A DNA stretch of 64,000 nucleotides from AC-32 sp963813435 (GTDB lineage: Bacteria > Actinomycetota > Thermoleophilia > Gaiellales > Gaiellaceae). Of the stretch, positions 17,922 to 25,403 are shown piece after piece (the stretch's first letter is position 1; each line of letters begins with the position of its first letter). The notes beneath the pieces were generated by a model. That model had not been told where the DNA came from. It worked only from the letters and a program-made list of their open reading frames with translations, and made no database searches. The translations under genes were made by a program, and so were the position numbers. The DNA is taken from NCBI GenBank assembly GCA_963813435.1, contig CAWEYY010000001.1, positions 186,001 to 250,000 of the forward strand. Direction: 5' to 3'.

Positions 17922-18737
17922 CGAGCCCGCCTCTACCAGCCAGCGGGCGGTCTCGACGTGCGTCTCGTGGACCCTCCCGTTGAACGCCCAGGCGAGCGTC
18001 TGGCCGATCGCCCAGCCGCGCGCTCGCTCGCGGTCGAGGCCCAGGTCGGCGCTGAGCCTGTCGAGGCGGCGCAGCGCGTCTTCGCGAGAGTGGCCGAGCT
18101 CGCGGGAGCGCACGATAGGCGCAAGCCCGAACTCGCGTTCACCCGCTAGCGGCTTCGGGTCGATCGCGAGCCAGGGCTCGCGCTGCGCGGCGAGGACGTT
18201 CTCACCGTGCAAGTCCTGGTGTAGCAACACCTGCTCGCCCTGCGTCGGGGCAAGCTCGCGCAGCGCTTCGAGGCCCGCGTCGAGCAGGCGCCGCTCGAAC
18301 GGCCTGCCGAACCGCTCCCACGTCGCCCCGAGCCCCTCGAGCCACCACTCGGCCTCCTCGGCGAGCGGCCGGAAGGGCGTGCCGGCCGGCTTCCAGAGCC
18401 GCGGCAGGAGCTCGGCGAAGACGTCCAGCGCGGTCTCGGCGCCCGCCGCGGAGAGCGGAGTCCCAGGCACGCAGCGCTCGAGGAGCAGCGCGTGCTCGTC
18501 CTCGTCGTGGGCGAGCAGCCGTACCGCCCCGTCCCCATCCCAGAGCTCGAGCGCGGCCGCCTCCTGCTCGCTCTCGCGGTGCGGCTCCTGGATCTTGAGC
18601 ACGGCCTCGTCCCCGCTCGCCATCAAGGCCGGCGCCACGACCACGGACGCGACCCCGCCCTCGAACGGCTCGCCGAGGCGCAGGCCCCAGCGACGTACGA
18701 CGTCGCTATATCTGAGCGAGGGACCCACCTCTCTCAT
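17919..18737 (-). CDS. APH(6)/hydroxyurea-type small-molecule phosphotransferase
   Basis: 272 residues with the APH fold. The N-lobe AVLKIQEPHRESEQEAAAL supplies the ATP Lys and its Glu partner. The catalytic loop LHQDLHGENVLAAQ (HxDxxxxN) and LAIDPKPLAGEREFG follow, which is the pattern of streptomycin/hydroxyurea phosphotransferases. It could inactivate an antibiotic or phosphorylate a metabolite; a chromosomal housekeeping setting argues for neither. ATG 18737 is used. TTATCCACA, a perfect DnaA-box 9-mer, lies 8-16 nt upstream on the same strand. Its stop is the first codon of element A, and element B separates it from the upstream amidase gene. Confidence 0.82.
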   Translation of the reverse strand: MREVGPSLRYSDVVRRWGLRLGEPFEGGVASVVVAPALMASGDEAVLKIQEPHRESEQEAAALELWDGDGAVRLLAHDEDEHALLLERCVPGTPLSAAGAETALDVFAELLPRLWKPAGTPFRPLAEEAEWWLEGLGATWERFGRPFERRLLDAGLEALRELAPTQGEQVLLHQDLHGENVLAAQREPWLAIDPKPLAGEREFGLAPIVRSRELGHSREDALRRLDRLSADLGLDRERARGWAIGQTLAWAFNGRVHETHVETARWLVEAGS

Positions 18738-18740
18738 CCA

Positions 18741-18812
18741 ACACTGTGGATAAGACGGCCGCGCCGGCAAAGCCGGCACGGCCTCTTGAGCGGCGTCGCA
18801 AGCGAGCGCCTA
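18741..18812 (-). repeat. Stop-codon-linked two-hairpin element, copy B
   Basis: On the minus strand it starts with the TAG of the nitrilase-family gene, then hairpin 1 (GCGCTCGCTTGCGACGCC). Hairpin 2 has arms GGCCGTGCCGGC and GCCGGCGCGGCC around TTT, and a tail in which a DnaA-box-like TTATCCACA is embedded. It fills the whole gap between two minus-strand genes. Copies B and C resemble each other most, including the AACAC-type outer end. Confidence 0.75.
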
Positions 18813-19646
18813 AGCGTTCGCCGGCCAGCGGTACGCGTCGGCCTGACGGTTCTTCAGCGAGGGCAGCTTCTCGCGGACGTCGCGCAGCCGCGCACGATCG
18901 AGCTCGGCGGAGATGACCGTCTCCTCGTCGGGCGCCTGCGCGAGCACGATGCCCCACGGGTCGACGATCAGCGAGCGTCCGTACGCGGGCTTGCGCGGCA
19001 GCGTCTCTCCGACCTGCGCCGGGGCCGCCACGTAGTACTGGTTCTCGATCGCGCGAGCGCGCATGAGCACGTGCCAGTGGTCCTTGCCGGTCGGCGTCGT
19101 GAAGTGCGCGGGGACGGTCACGAGCTCGGCGCCCTCGAGCGCGAGGATGCGGTACAGCTCCGGGAAGCGAATGTCGTAGCAGACGGTCAGCCCGATCGGC
19201 CAGCCCTCGCCGCGGACGACGACGGGCTCGTCGCCCGGCTCCTCGGCCTCCGACTCGCGGTAGACGTGGCCGCCGACCTCGACGTCGAAGAGATGGATCT
19301 TGCGGTAGACGCCGAGCAGCTCGCCGTCGGGGCCGAACGCGAGCGACGTGTTCGAGAGCTTCTCGTGGCCCTCGCGCTTCTCCGAGATCGAGCCGCCGAC
19401 GAGCGTGATCGCGTGCCGCCGCGCCCAGTCGGCCATCGCAGCCACCGACTCGCCGCCCTCGAGCGGCTCCGCGGCTGCGTGCAGCACCTCCGGAGAGCCG
19501 ATCGCGTTCCACTTCTCGGGGAGGGCCACGACGTCGGCGCCGGTCGCGGCCGCGCGCGCGACGAGCCGCTCCGTCTTCTCGAGATTCGCCGCCTTGTCGG
19601 GGCCGCTCGTCAGCTGGACGCAGGCGACGCGCAGGGTCTCTGACAC
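18810..19646 (-). CDS. Nitrilase-family carbon-nitrogen hydrolase (Nit1/Nit2-like amidase)
   Basis: A 278-residue amidase. The catalytic triad is Glu in LPEKWNA, Lys in YRKIHLFD and Cys in VCYDIRFPELYR, in the usual order. YGRSLIVDPWGIVLAQ and a short C terminus match the Nit1/Nit2 group, which hydrolyses deaminated glutathione or 2-oxoglutaramate (metabolite repair). The GTG start at 19646 is close to the conserved VACVQL strand. It is divergent from an MFS gene with only 22 nt between starts. A dispersed hairpin element begins at its stop codon. Confidence 0.9.
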   Translation of the reverse strand: MSETLRVACVQLTSGPDKAANLEKTERLVARAAATGADVVALPEKWNAIGSPEVLHAAAEPLEGGESVAAMADWARRHAITLVGGSISEKREGHEKLSNTSLAFGPDGELLGVYRKIHLFDVEVGGHVYRESEAEEPGDEPVVVRGEGWPIGLTVCYDIRFPELYRILALEGAELVTVPAHFTTPTGKDHWHVLMRARAIENQYYVAAPAQVGETLPRKPAYGRSLIVDPWGIVLAQAPDEETVISAELDRARLRDVREKLPSLKNRQADAYRWPANA

Positions 19647-19668
19647 GGCAGCAGGATAGCTTTCGGCC

Positions 19669-20901
19669 GTGGACGCGACCGCCGTCGCACCCTCGCGCGC
19701 ACGCGTGCTCCAGGCGTTCCGGAGCCGCAACTTCCGCCTGCTCTGGACCGGCCAGGCGATCTCGCTGCTCGGCGACACGGCCTTCGTGGTCGCGCTCGGC
19801 TGGCGGACCTTCACGCTGACGGGCTCGGCGACGTCGCTGAGCCTCGTCCTGATGCTGCAGGGGGTCGGCCTGCTCTCGACGGTGCTCGTCGGCGGGGCGC
19901 TCGCCGACCGCTACGACCGCCGGACGCTGATGCTCGTCTCCGACGCGGCCCGGTTCGTGATCATCGGGATGCTCGCCGTCGTCGACGCCACGGGACACCT
20001 GAGCCTCGGGTCGCTGCTCGTGATCGGGTTCGTCGAGGGCCTGGCGACGGGGTTCTTCACGCCGGCGCTCGGCGGGATGATCCCGCTGATCGTCGAGGAG
20101 CCGAGCCTGGGCTCCGCGAACGCGCTCCTCGGCATGGCGCGGCAGTCGAGCCTCCTGATCGGCCCGGCCGTCGCGTCGATCCTCTACGGCGTCGCCGGCT
20201 CGACGGTCGTCTTCGGGTTCAACGCGGTCTCGTATCTGGCCTCGTTCGCGTTCGTCTACGCGACGCGGCCGCGCAGCGCCGAGCGCTCGCCGGGCAAGGG
20301 AACGTTCCGCGAGATCGGCGCCGGGATCCGCTACGTCACGGGCATCCCGTGGCTGTGGGTGACGATCTCGCTCTTCGCCTTCGTGCTCATGTTCCAGTGG
20401 GCGCCGATCCAGGTGCTGACGCCGAAGCTGATGCGCGACCACTTCCACCTCGGCGTCGGCGCGTACGGCCTCGTCTTCTCGCTGCTCGGGGCGGGGATGC
20501 TGGTCGGGAGCGCTCTCGTCGGCCAGCTGAACCCGCAGCGCCGGCGCGGGCTCGTCTCGTATGTGATCTGGATCGCGAACAGCGCGCTCGTGATCGTCTT
20601 CGCGCTCTCGCCGTGGTTCGAGCTCGCGGCCGCGACCGCGTTCCTGCGCGGCATCTGCATCGGGTTCGCCATCACGATCTGGGAGACGATGCTGATGCAG
20701 CTCGTGCCGCAGCACATGCTCTCGCGCGTCGTTAGCCTGGACTGGTTCGGGGCGCTAGGTCTCACGCCGTTCGGCCTCGTGCTCGCCGGCGCGCTCGCCC
20801 CGCTCGCCCCTCCGGGGACGATCATCGCGCTCGGAGCCTGCATCTCGATCTGCTTGGTCGCGGGCGGGCTACTCTCACGGCAGATCCGGACGATCGACTG
20901 A
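19669..20901 (+). CDS. MFS transporter (enterobactin-exporter/EntS-like subgroup)
   Basis: A 410-residue multi-spanning carrier. It starts ALQAFRSRNFRLLWTGQAISLLGDTAF-like and has the loop ADRYDRRTLML after helix 2. Twelve hydrophobic stretches are recognisable, with QLNPQRRRGLVSY between the halves. The N-terminal FRLLWxGQxxSxxGD motif is typical of the DHA3/EntS group of exporters; the substrate is unknown. The GTG start is at 19669. Its stop codon overlaps the ATG of the following 49-residue gene by 1 nt, so translation is coupled. Confidence 0.88.
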   Translation: MDATAVAPSRARVLQAFRSRNFRLLWTGQAISLLGDTAFVVALGWRTFTLTGSATSLSLVLMLQGVGLLSTVLVGGALADRYDRRTLMLVSDAARFVIIGMLAVVDATGHLSLGSLLVIGFVEGLATGFFTPALGGMIPLIVEEPSLGSANALLGMARQSSLLIGPAVASILYGVAGSTVVFGFNAVSYLASFAFVYATRPRSAERSPGKGTFREIGAGIRYVTGIPWLWVTISLFAFVLMFQWAPIQVLTPKLMRDHFHLGVGAYGLVFSLLGAGMLVGSALVGQLNPQRRRGLVSYVIWIANSALVIVFALSPWFELAAATAFLRGICIGFAITIWETMLMQLVPQHMLSRVVSLDWFGALGLTPFGLVLAGALAPLAPPGTIIALGACISICLVAGGLLSRQIRTID

Positions 20902-21050
20902 TGAGCCCCGTCTACTGGAAGCCGAAGTACGGCACGCGCTCGAGCCGCCACAAGGCCTGGGTGCGCGAGCAGGCGCGGCGCGACGAGGCGCTGAAGCGAG
21001 AGCCACGTGTCTCCCTCCGCGAGCGCCTGAGGAGGCTCTTCAGGCGCTAA
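20901..21050 (+). CDS. Small basic protein, 49 residues, unknown function
   Basis: MSPVYWKPKYGTRSSRHKAW opens the protein, followed by an Arg/Glu-rich helix ending LRRLFRR. About a third of the residues are Arg or Lys, suggesting nucleic-acid or membrane-surface contact. The ATG shares one base with the TGA of the MFS gene, the arrangement seen for coupled genes throughout this window. It ends 13 nt before tRNA-Pro. I do not recognise a family. Confidence 0.6.
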   Translation: MSPVYWKPKYGTRSSRHKAWVREQARRDEALKREPRVSLRERLRRLFRR

Positions 21051-21063
21051 CCTGTGGCCTGCT

Positions 21064-21137
21064 CGGGGTGTGGCGCAGCCTGGTAGCGCGCTCCGTTCGG
21101 GTCGGAGAGGTCCCCAGTTCAAATCTGGGCACCCCGA
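21064..21137 (+). tRNA. tRNA-Pro (anticodon CGG)
   Basis: A 74-nt cloverleaf. The acceptor stem CGGGGTG pairs with CACCCCG, and the D arm contains GCGCAGCCTGGTAGCGC. The anticodon stem CTCCG/CGGAG encloses loop TTCGGGT (anticodon 21098-21100 = CGG), and the T arm is CCCAGTTCAAATCTGGG. The CCA end is not encoded. It reads CCG proline codons, frequent in this genome. A strong terminator starts 5 nt downstream. Confidence 0.97.
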
Positions 21138-21141
21138 TCGA

Positions 21142-21176
21142 GGACGGGGGAACCGGACTCGGTTCTCCCGTCCTTT
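21142..21176 (+). terminator. Intrinsic terminator after tRNA-Pro
   Basis: A stem of about 14 bp (GGACGGGGGAACCG with CGGTTCTCCCGTCC) around the loop GACT, followed by TTT. It directly follows the tRNA and should end its transcript. The T run is short, as in other GC-rich actinobacterial terminators. Confidence 0.85.
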
Positions 21177-21203
21177 GCGTCCGTCGCGCCGCATGATTAT
21201 TCT
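21174..21203 (+). promoter_or_regulatory. Sigma-70-type promoter candidate for the leader of the 56-residue gene
   Basis: A -35-like TTTGCG (21174-21179) is separated by 18 nt from a -10-like TATTCT (21198-21203) preceded by TGAT. The predicted transcript starts near 21210, after the tRNA terminator, and would run through a leader of about 65 nt into a second terminator before the next gene. Confidence 0.45.
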
Positions 21204-21274
21204 TCGAGGCGAATGAGCGGTTCGGGGAGGCAGGACCCCTGATTCCTGTCGCACACTCAACGAGGGACTCATGC

Positions 21275-21309
21275 AGCCCGTCTGCGCTGGAGCGCGAGGC
21301 GGGCTTTTT
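21275..21309 (+). terminator. Attenuator-like terminator in the leader of the 56-residue gene
   Basis: AGCCCG (21275-21280) pairs with CGGGCT (21300-21305), with an inner GCGCT/AGCGC stem and a five-T run (21305-21309). It stands 30 nt before the ATG of the next gene rather than after a gene. GTCTGCGC (21280-21287) in its ascending side can also pair with GCGCAGAC (21313-21320) beyond the T run, giving a mutually exclusive structure. No known riboswitch class was recognised in 21203-21274; short ATG frames such as MSGSGRQDP occur there. Confidence 0.65.
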
Positions 21310-21338
21310 CATGCGCAGACGTGATCGAGAGGAGACCG

Positions 21339-21509
21339 ATGGCAAACCACCTGACGCCTGAGGAACTGTCCAAGGAGCTTGGAATCGAGCGGACCGAGGT
21401 GATCCGGGTCTGCGTCGAAGAGGGGATCCCGATCTACCAGGGCAAGATCGACAAGTCGCTCTTCCAGGCGCAACTCGAGGCGCTCGGCGCCCTGCCTCAA
21501 CACCACTAG
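21339..21509 (+). CDS. 56-residue helix-turn-helix-like protein
   Basis: Starts at ATG 21339 with a strong GAGAGGAGA ribosome-binding site; a GTG at 21321 in the same frame lacks one. The sequence HLTPEELSKELGIERTEVIRVCVEEGIPIY, then KIDKSLFQAQLEALG, looks like a small three-helix DNA- or RNA-binding fold. It is similar in pattern to excisionase or IF2 N-terminal domains, but no family is certain. It is preceded by its own promoter and an attenuator-like terminator, implying regulated expression. It is convergent with Ku (7 nt between ends). Confidence 0.7.
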   Translation: MANHLTPEELSKELGIERTEVIRVCVEEGIPIYQGKIDKSLFQAQLEALGALPQHH

Positions 21510-21516
21510 GTAGGAA

Positions 21517-22371
21517 CTACTTCCGGGCGGCGGCGCGCTTCTTCGGCGCTGCCTTCTTGCGCGCGGCGGGCTTGGCGCGATCCTTCTGGCTGGCGGCCAC
21601 GCTCTGCTTGAGCGCTTCCATCAGGTCGACGACCGGCACTTCCTCCACCGGCTCCGGGACGGCGATCTCCTCGCCCTTCAGCTTCGCTTCGAGCAGCTCG
21701 CGCAGGTTCTGCCGGTACTCGCTGTGGAGCTCCTCCGGCTCCCAGGTGCCCACCAGGCTGTCGATCAGCTGGCGCGCGAGATCGAGCTCTGGCTCGTTGA
21801 CGTCGATCGCCTCGACGGCCTCGTCGATCTCGGCCTGCGAGCGGACGTCCTCGGCGAGGAAGAGCGTCTCGAGGACCAGCGCGTCGCCCTTCGGGCGGAT
21901 CAGGCAGAAGTTCTCGTTCCCGCGGATCACCATGCGGCCGACCGCCGCCATGCCCGTCTCCTTCATCGCGTTCAGGAGCAGCACGTAGGGCCGCCGCTGG
22001 GCCTCGGCGCTCGACGGCGCGAGGAAGTACGTGCGGTCGAAGAAGAGCGGGTCGACCTGCTCGAGGGGCACGAAGCGGGAGATGTCGATCGCGCGCGAGG
22101 TGTCGTGCTGCGCAATCGCCTCGAGATCGGCCTCCTCGACGATCACGAACTGCCCTTTGGAGACCTCCCAGCCCTTCACGATCTCGTCGTTCGAGACCTC
22201 GCGCTCGTGCACCGGGCACCAGCGTTTCTGCTTGATCGGCGTCTTGCACTCGCGGTGCAGCGTGCGGAAGGAGACGTCCGACGCGCGGGCCTTCGGCGCC
22301 GTCGCAGGCGCCAGGCCGACGGGGATCGTGACCAGGCCGAAGCTGAGGGATCCGTTCCAGATAGTCCGCAT
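21517..22371 (-). CDS. ku: Ku protein (non-homologous end joining)
   Basis: 284 residues. The bacterial Ku core starts MRTIWNGSLSFGLVTIPVGLAPAT and contains RTLHRECKTPIKQKRWCP, FFDRTYFLAP, VGRMVIRGNENFCLIRP and LDLARQLIDSL. The ring forms on DNA ends and recruits LigD. The C terminus is a Lys/Ala-rich tail (about residues 262-284), which in other Ku proteins helps thread along DNA. No LigD gene is in the window. The ATG at 22371 is preceded on the minus strand by TAGACTTATCCACAG, containing a possible -10 and a perfect DnaA-box 9-mer. Confidence 0.96.
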   Translation of the reverse strand: MRTIWNGSLSFGLVTIPVGLAPATAPKARASDVSFRTLHRECKTPIKQKRWCPVHEREVSNDEIVKGWEVSKGQFVIVEEADLEAIAQHDTSRAIDISRFVPLEQVDPLFFDRTYFLAPSSAEAQRRPYVLLLNAMKETGMAAVGRMVIRGNENFCLIRPKGDALVLETLFLAEDVRSQAEIDEAVEAIDVNEPELDLARQLIDSLVGTWEPEELHSEYRQNLRELLEAKLKGEEIAVPEPVEEVPVVDLMEALKQSVAASQKDRAKPAARKKAAPKKRAAARK

Positions 22372-22376
22372 GGGGC

Positions 22377-22385
22377 TGTGGATAA
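22377..22385 (-). other. Perfect DnaA-box 9-mer upstream of ku
   Basis: TTATCCACA on the minus strand, 6-14 nt before the ku start codon. A second exact match lies at 18745-18753, upstream of the phosphotransferase gene and inside repeat element B. Both are in a GC-rich genome where this 9-mer should be rare. There is no cluster of boxes or AT-rich unwinding region, so this is not an origin; the match may also simply be part of the ku promoter. Confidence 0.3.
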
Positions 22386-22467
22386 GTCTAGTGGGACCGG
22401 TGAAATTCGCCGCTCCGCTCCGGTTCCCTGCCTTTCCCAGGACGAATCGACGCTCTAAGCTGAAGGC

Positions 22468-24222
22468 CTGAGCGAGACCACGGCAACAGCGACGGCGGAG
22501 CCGAGCGCGCCGCCCGGCAGCGGGCGGACGATCGGACGGCTGTGGCGCGAAGGCGTCTCGGCCGGGCGGTCGAATCCCGCGTATCTCGTTGAAGGCCCGG
22601 ATGGGTGGACAGAGGTCTCGTGGGGCGAGTCGGAGCAGGCGGTGGAGGAGCTCGCGAACGGCCTCCTCGCGCTGGGTGTGCGCAAGGGAGACGCGTTCGG
22701 GATCCTCGCGCAGTCGACGCTCCACTGGGCGCTGTTCGACTACGCGCTCGGCCTGATCGGCGCTGTCGGCGCGGCCATCTACGCCAACAGCTCTCCGAGG
22801 GACTGCTGCTACATCCTCGAGCACTCCGACGCCGTCGGCGTGCTCGTCGAGGACGAGGGCCAGCGGGAGAAGGTCGCAGGCCTCGGTCTCGCCCACGTGA
22901 TCTCGTTCTCCGAGCTGGACGCGCTGCGGGCTCGCGGCCGGGAGTTCGCGGCGGCGCGTCCGACGGCGCTCGCCGAGGCCGAGGCCGCGGTCGACGAGGA
23001 GGACTGCTTCACGTTCATCTACACATCCGGCACGACCGGCCCGCCGAAGGCCTGCACGATCAGGCACCGCAACTACTACGAGATGGCCACGGCCGTCGAC
23101 GACATCCCCGAGTTCGCGATCGCGGACGACGTAATGCTCCTCTTCCTGCCGCTCGCCCACAACTTCGGCCGGCTGATGCACCTGCTCGGCGCGCATACCG
23201 GGTACACGATCGCGTTCTGCCCGGACCCGATGCACGTCATGGAGGCCATGGCCGCAGTCCGGCCGACGCTCCTGCCCAGCGTTCCGCGCCTCTACGAGAA
23301 GGTGCACACGGGCGTGCAGGCCCACTTCGACGAGGCGCAGGGCCTGAGGCGCCGGATGCTCGACTGGTCGCTCGGCGTCGGCCGGCAGGCGAGCGAGCTC
23401 CGGAGGCAGGACCGGCCGCTACCGACGAGCCTCGCGGTCAAGCACCGCATCGCCGACCGGCTTGTCTACCGCAAGGTCAAGGACCGTCTCGGCGGCCGCC
23501 TCAGGGTCGGCATCTCCGGGGGCGCACCTCTGGCAGCCGAGATCGGCGAGTTCTTCCACACCCTCGACATCCTGATCCTCGAGGGGTGGGGACTGACCGA
23601 GTGCACCACGGCGGCCTCCGTGAACCGCCCGGATCGGTTCCGATTCGGCACGGTCGGGCCGGCGCTGCCCGGGTTCGAGGTGCGCACCGACGAAGACGGC
23701 GAGCTCCTGATCCGCAGCGAGACGGTCTTCGCCGGCTACTACAAGGACGAGGACGCGACCCGCGAGGTGCTCGGCGCCGACGGCTGGCTTCGCTCGGGCG
23801 ACCTCGGCACGATCGACGAGGACGGGTTCATCCACATCACGGACCGCAAGAAGGACATCATCGTCACGGCCGGCGGCAAGAACGTCGCGCCGCAGAATCT
23901 CGAGAACGCGCTCAAGACCGCGCCGCTCGTCTCGCAGGCGCTCGTCGTCGGCGACCGGCGACCGTGCGTCGCGGCGCTGATCACGGTCGATCCGGCCGTG
24001 GCCGAGGGACTGTCCCCGGGACAGGTCCACGAGCGCGTCCAAACCATCCTCGACGACGTGAACGCCGGGCTCTCGCGGTTCGAGCAGATCAAGCGCTTTG
24101 CCGTCCTTCCGCGGGACTTCAGCGCCGCGGAGGGCGAGGTCACGCCGACGCTCAAGCTGAAGCGCCGCGTCTGCGCGGAGCACTTCGCGCGCGAGATCGA
24201 CGAGCTGTACGCGTCTAGTTAG
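22468..24222 (+). CDS. Long-chain fatty acid-CoA ligase (AMP-binding); start codon non-standard
   Basis: An ANL-superfamily ligase that activates a fatty acid with ATP and CoA. Motifs are the P-loop YTSGTTGPPKAC, then GISGGAPL, EGWGLTECT, SGDLGTIDEDGFIHITDRKKDIIVTAGGKNVAPQNLE and the late Lys in LKLKRR. The first ATG/GTG/TTG in frame is GTG 22642. However, the clearly conserved N-terminal strand (IGRLWREGVSAGRSNPAYLVEG, TEVSWGESEQAVEELA) lies upstream of it, and an in-frame TAA ends at 22458. CTG at 22468 is therefore the most likely start (584 residues), with GAAGG unusually close. A REP-like unit is embedded near residue 510. Its stop overlaps the convergent NlpC/P60 stop. Confidence 0.85.
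   Translation: MSETTATATAEPSAPPGSGRTIGRLWREGVSAGRSNPAYLVEGPDGWTEVSWGESEQAVEELANGLLALGVRKGDAFGILAQSTLHWALFDYALGLIGAVGAAIYANSSPRDCCYILEHSDAVGVLVEDEGQREKVAGLGLAHVISFSELDALRARGREFAAARPTALAEAEAAVDEEDCFTFIYTSGTTGPPKACTIRHRNYYEMATAVDDIPEFAIADDVMLLFLPLAHNFGRLMHLLGAHTGYTIAFCPDPMHVMEAMAAVRPTLLPSVPRLYEKVHTGVQAHFDEAQGLRRRMLDWSLGVGRQASELRRQDRPLPTSLAVKHRIADRLVYRKVKDRLGGRLRVGISGGAPLAAEIGEFFHTLDILILEGWGLTECTTAASVNRPDRFRFGTVGPALPGFEVRTDEDGELLIRSETVFAGYYKDEDATREVLGADGWLRSGDLGTIDEDGFIHITDRKKDIIVTAGGKNVAPQNLENALKTAPLVSQALVVGDRRPCVAALITVDPAVAEGLSPGQVHERVQTILDDVNAGLSRFEQIKRFAVLPRDFSAAEGEVTPTLKLKRRVCAEHFAREIDELYASS
23994..24028. repeat. REP-like palindrome, copy 3, inside the acyl-CoA ligase gene
   Basis: A 35-bp unit of the same family as the RAYT-flanking copies: it starts GGCCGTGGCCGAGGGACTGT and ends ACAGGTCC, in the same orientation. 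It is in frame with the ligase and encodes AVAEGLSPGQV, in a variable loop after TVDP. The match to the copy near RAYT covers most positions, too many for chance in my judgement, although coding constraint could contribute. Confidence 0.6.
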
Positions 24223-25364
24223 GTGATGCGGCGGGCGCCGACGTAGCTCGACACGTAGCTGCCGCTGAGGCTCGAGATCTTGACCACGTCGCCGGTGTGC
24301 GGGGCGTGGATGAAGCTGCCGCCGCCGATATAGAGGCCGACATGGCCCAGGCCGTAGAAGAAGACGAGATCACCGGGCTGGAGGTCGCCGCGGGAGACCG
24401 GCACGCCCATCCCGAACTGCATCGCCGCGTTGTGGGGAAGCGAGACCCCGACCTGGGCGTAGACGTACATTGTGAAGCCGGAACAGTCGAAGCCCCGGGG
24501 TGAGGCTCCTCCCCAGACGTACGGCGTACCCAGGTAGCGCATCGCGATGCCGACCACGCCGCCGAACCTCGAGGGCGGGGCGCTGAAGCTCGGCTCGGTC
24601 CCGACGGTCTGCGCGAGCGCTTGGCCGCTGGACGTGAACGACTGCGCCGAGAGCTGCTGCTCTGCCTGGGCCTGCAACTGTGCCTGCCGCTGCCGTTCCT
24701 GCGCCTGCAGGTGCGCGATCTCCCCGCGGATCGAGCCCAAAAGCGAGCGGCGCTGGCTGAGCTGGCTCTCCACCGACGCCTTCGCCGACGCCCGCTGAGC
24801 CACGACTTCCGACTGCACGGCGTGAGCGTGCTTGAGCCGGCGCTGCCGTTGCTGGATCTCCCGGCGGAGCGTCACGACCTGCTTGAGAACGACGGCGTCC
24901 TGCTGCGAGACGCGGTCGACGGCGTCCATGTTGCTGAGCATCTCGTCCAGGCTCGACGACCCCAGAAGCACGGCCAGTGTCGAGTCCTGCCCCTCGGAGG
25001 TGTAGAGGTCGATGAGGCGCGACGAGAGCTGCCGCTGCGCGTGCTTCAGGCTCCGCTTCGCCGAGACGAGGTTGTGCGTGTTCATCGAGAGGTCGTGCCG
25101 AATGCCCGCCAGTCTCGAGTTCGCGAGGTTGTAGGCCTCGATCGCTCGCTCCAGACTTGAATCGAGCTGCTGGATCTGGCCAAGGACGCTCTGCGCCTGG
25201 GCTTGCTTCGACGCCACCGAGTCGGCGGATGCGGGAACTGCACTCACCGCGAGAAACGCTGCGAGCGCGATGACTAGTGCCGGCGCCTTTCGTCTTGTCG
25301 AGCAGAAGCCCACCAAGAAGCTCGACAGGCGCCCTCCTGGGAGGGGCCGGTTCGTCACGAGCAC
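24219..25364 (-). CDS. Secreted NlpC/P60 peptidoglycan endopeptidase with coiled coil
   Basis: 381 residues. A signal segment (about residues 25-47, LVIALAAFLAVSAVPASA) is followed by a long coiled coil (50-240, rich in Q, R and A). A linker leads to a C-terminal NlpC/P60 domain with catalytic C294 in FDCSGF, H341 in GHVGLY and H353 in FIHAPH. The architecture matches RipA/CwlO-like hydrolases whose coiled coil is engaged by FtsEX. It cleaves peptide stems during growth or division. The GTG start is at 25364. It is divergent from another coiled-coil wall protein through a 123-nt region with inverted repeats. Confidence 0.92.
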   Translation of the reverse strand: MLVTNRPLPGGRLSSFLVGFCSTRRKAPALVIALAAFLAVSAVPASADSVASKQAQAQSVLGQIQQLDSSLERAIEAYNLANSRLAGIRHDLSMNTHNLVSAKRSLKHAQRQLSSRLIDLYTSEGQDSTLAVLLGSSSLDEMLSNMDAVDRVSQQDAVVLKQVVTLRREIQQRQRRLKHAHAVQSEVVAQRASAKASVESQLSQRRSLLGSIRGEIAHLQAQERQRQAQLQAQAEQQLSAQSFTSSGQALAQTVGTEPSFSAPPSRFGGVVGIAMRYLGTPYVWGGASPRGFDCSGFTMYVYAQVGVSLPHNAAMQFGMGVPVSRGDLQPGDLVFFYGLGHVGLYIGGGSFIHAPHTGDVVKISSLSGSYVSSYVGARRIT

Positions 25365-25403
25365 GGCACCCTAGCAGGGGCCTCGGACGGTCGCAAATGG
25401 CTA

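Noticed and set aside
21176..21310. tmRNA, 6S RNA or SRP RNA in the leader after tRNA-Pro
   Set aside because: None of the conserved cores (tRNA-like end, GGUCAGG-type SRP loop, 6S bubble) can be found; the segment is better described as an attenuator-like leader.
22377..22385. Possible chromosomal origin at the DnaA-box matches
   Set aside because: Only isolated boxes, with no cluster, no AT-rich unwinding element and no dnaA/dnaN genes nearby.
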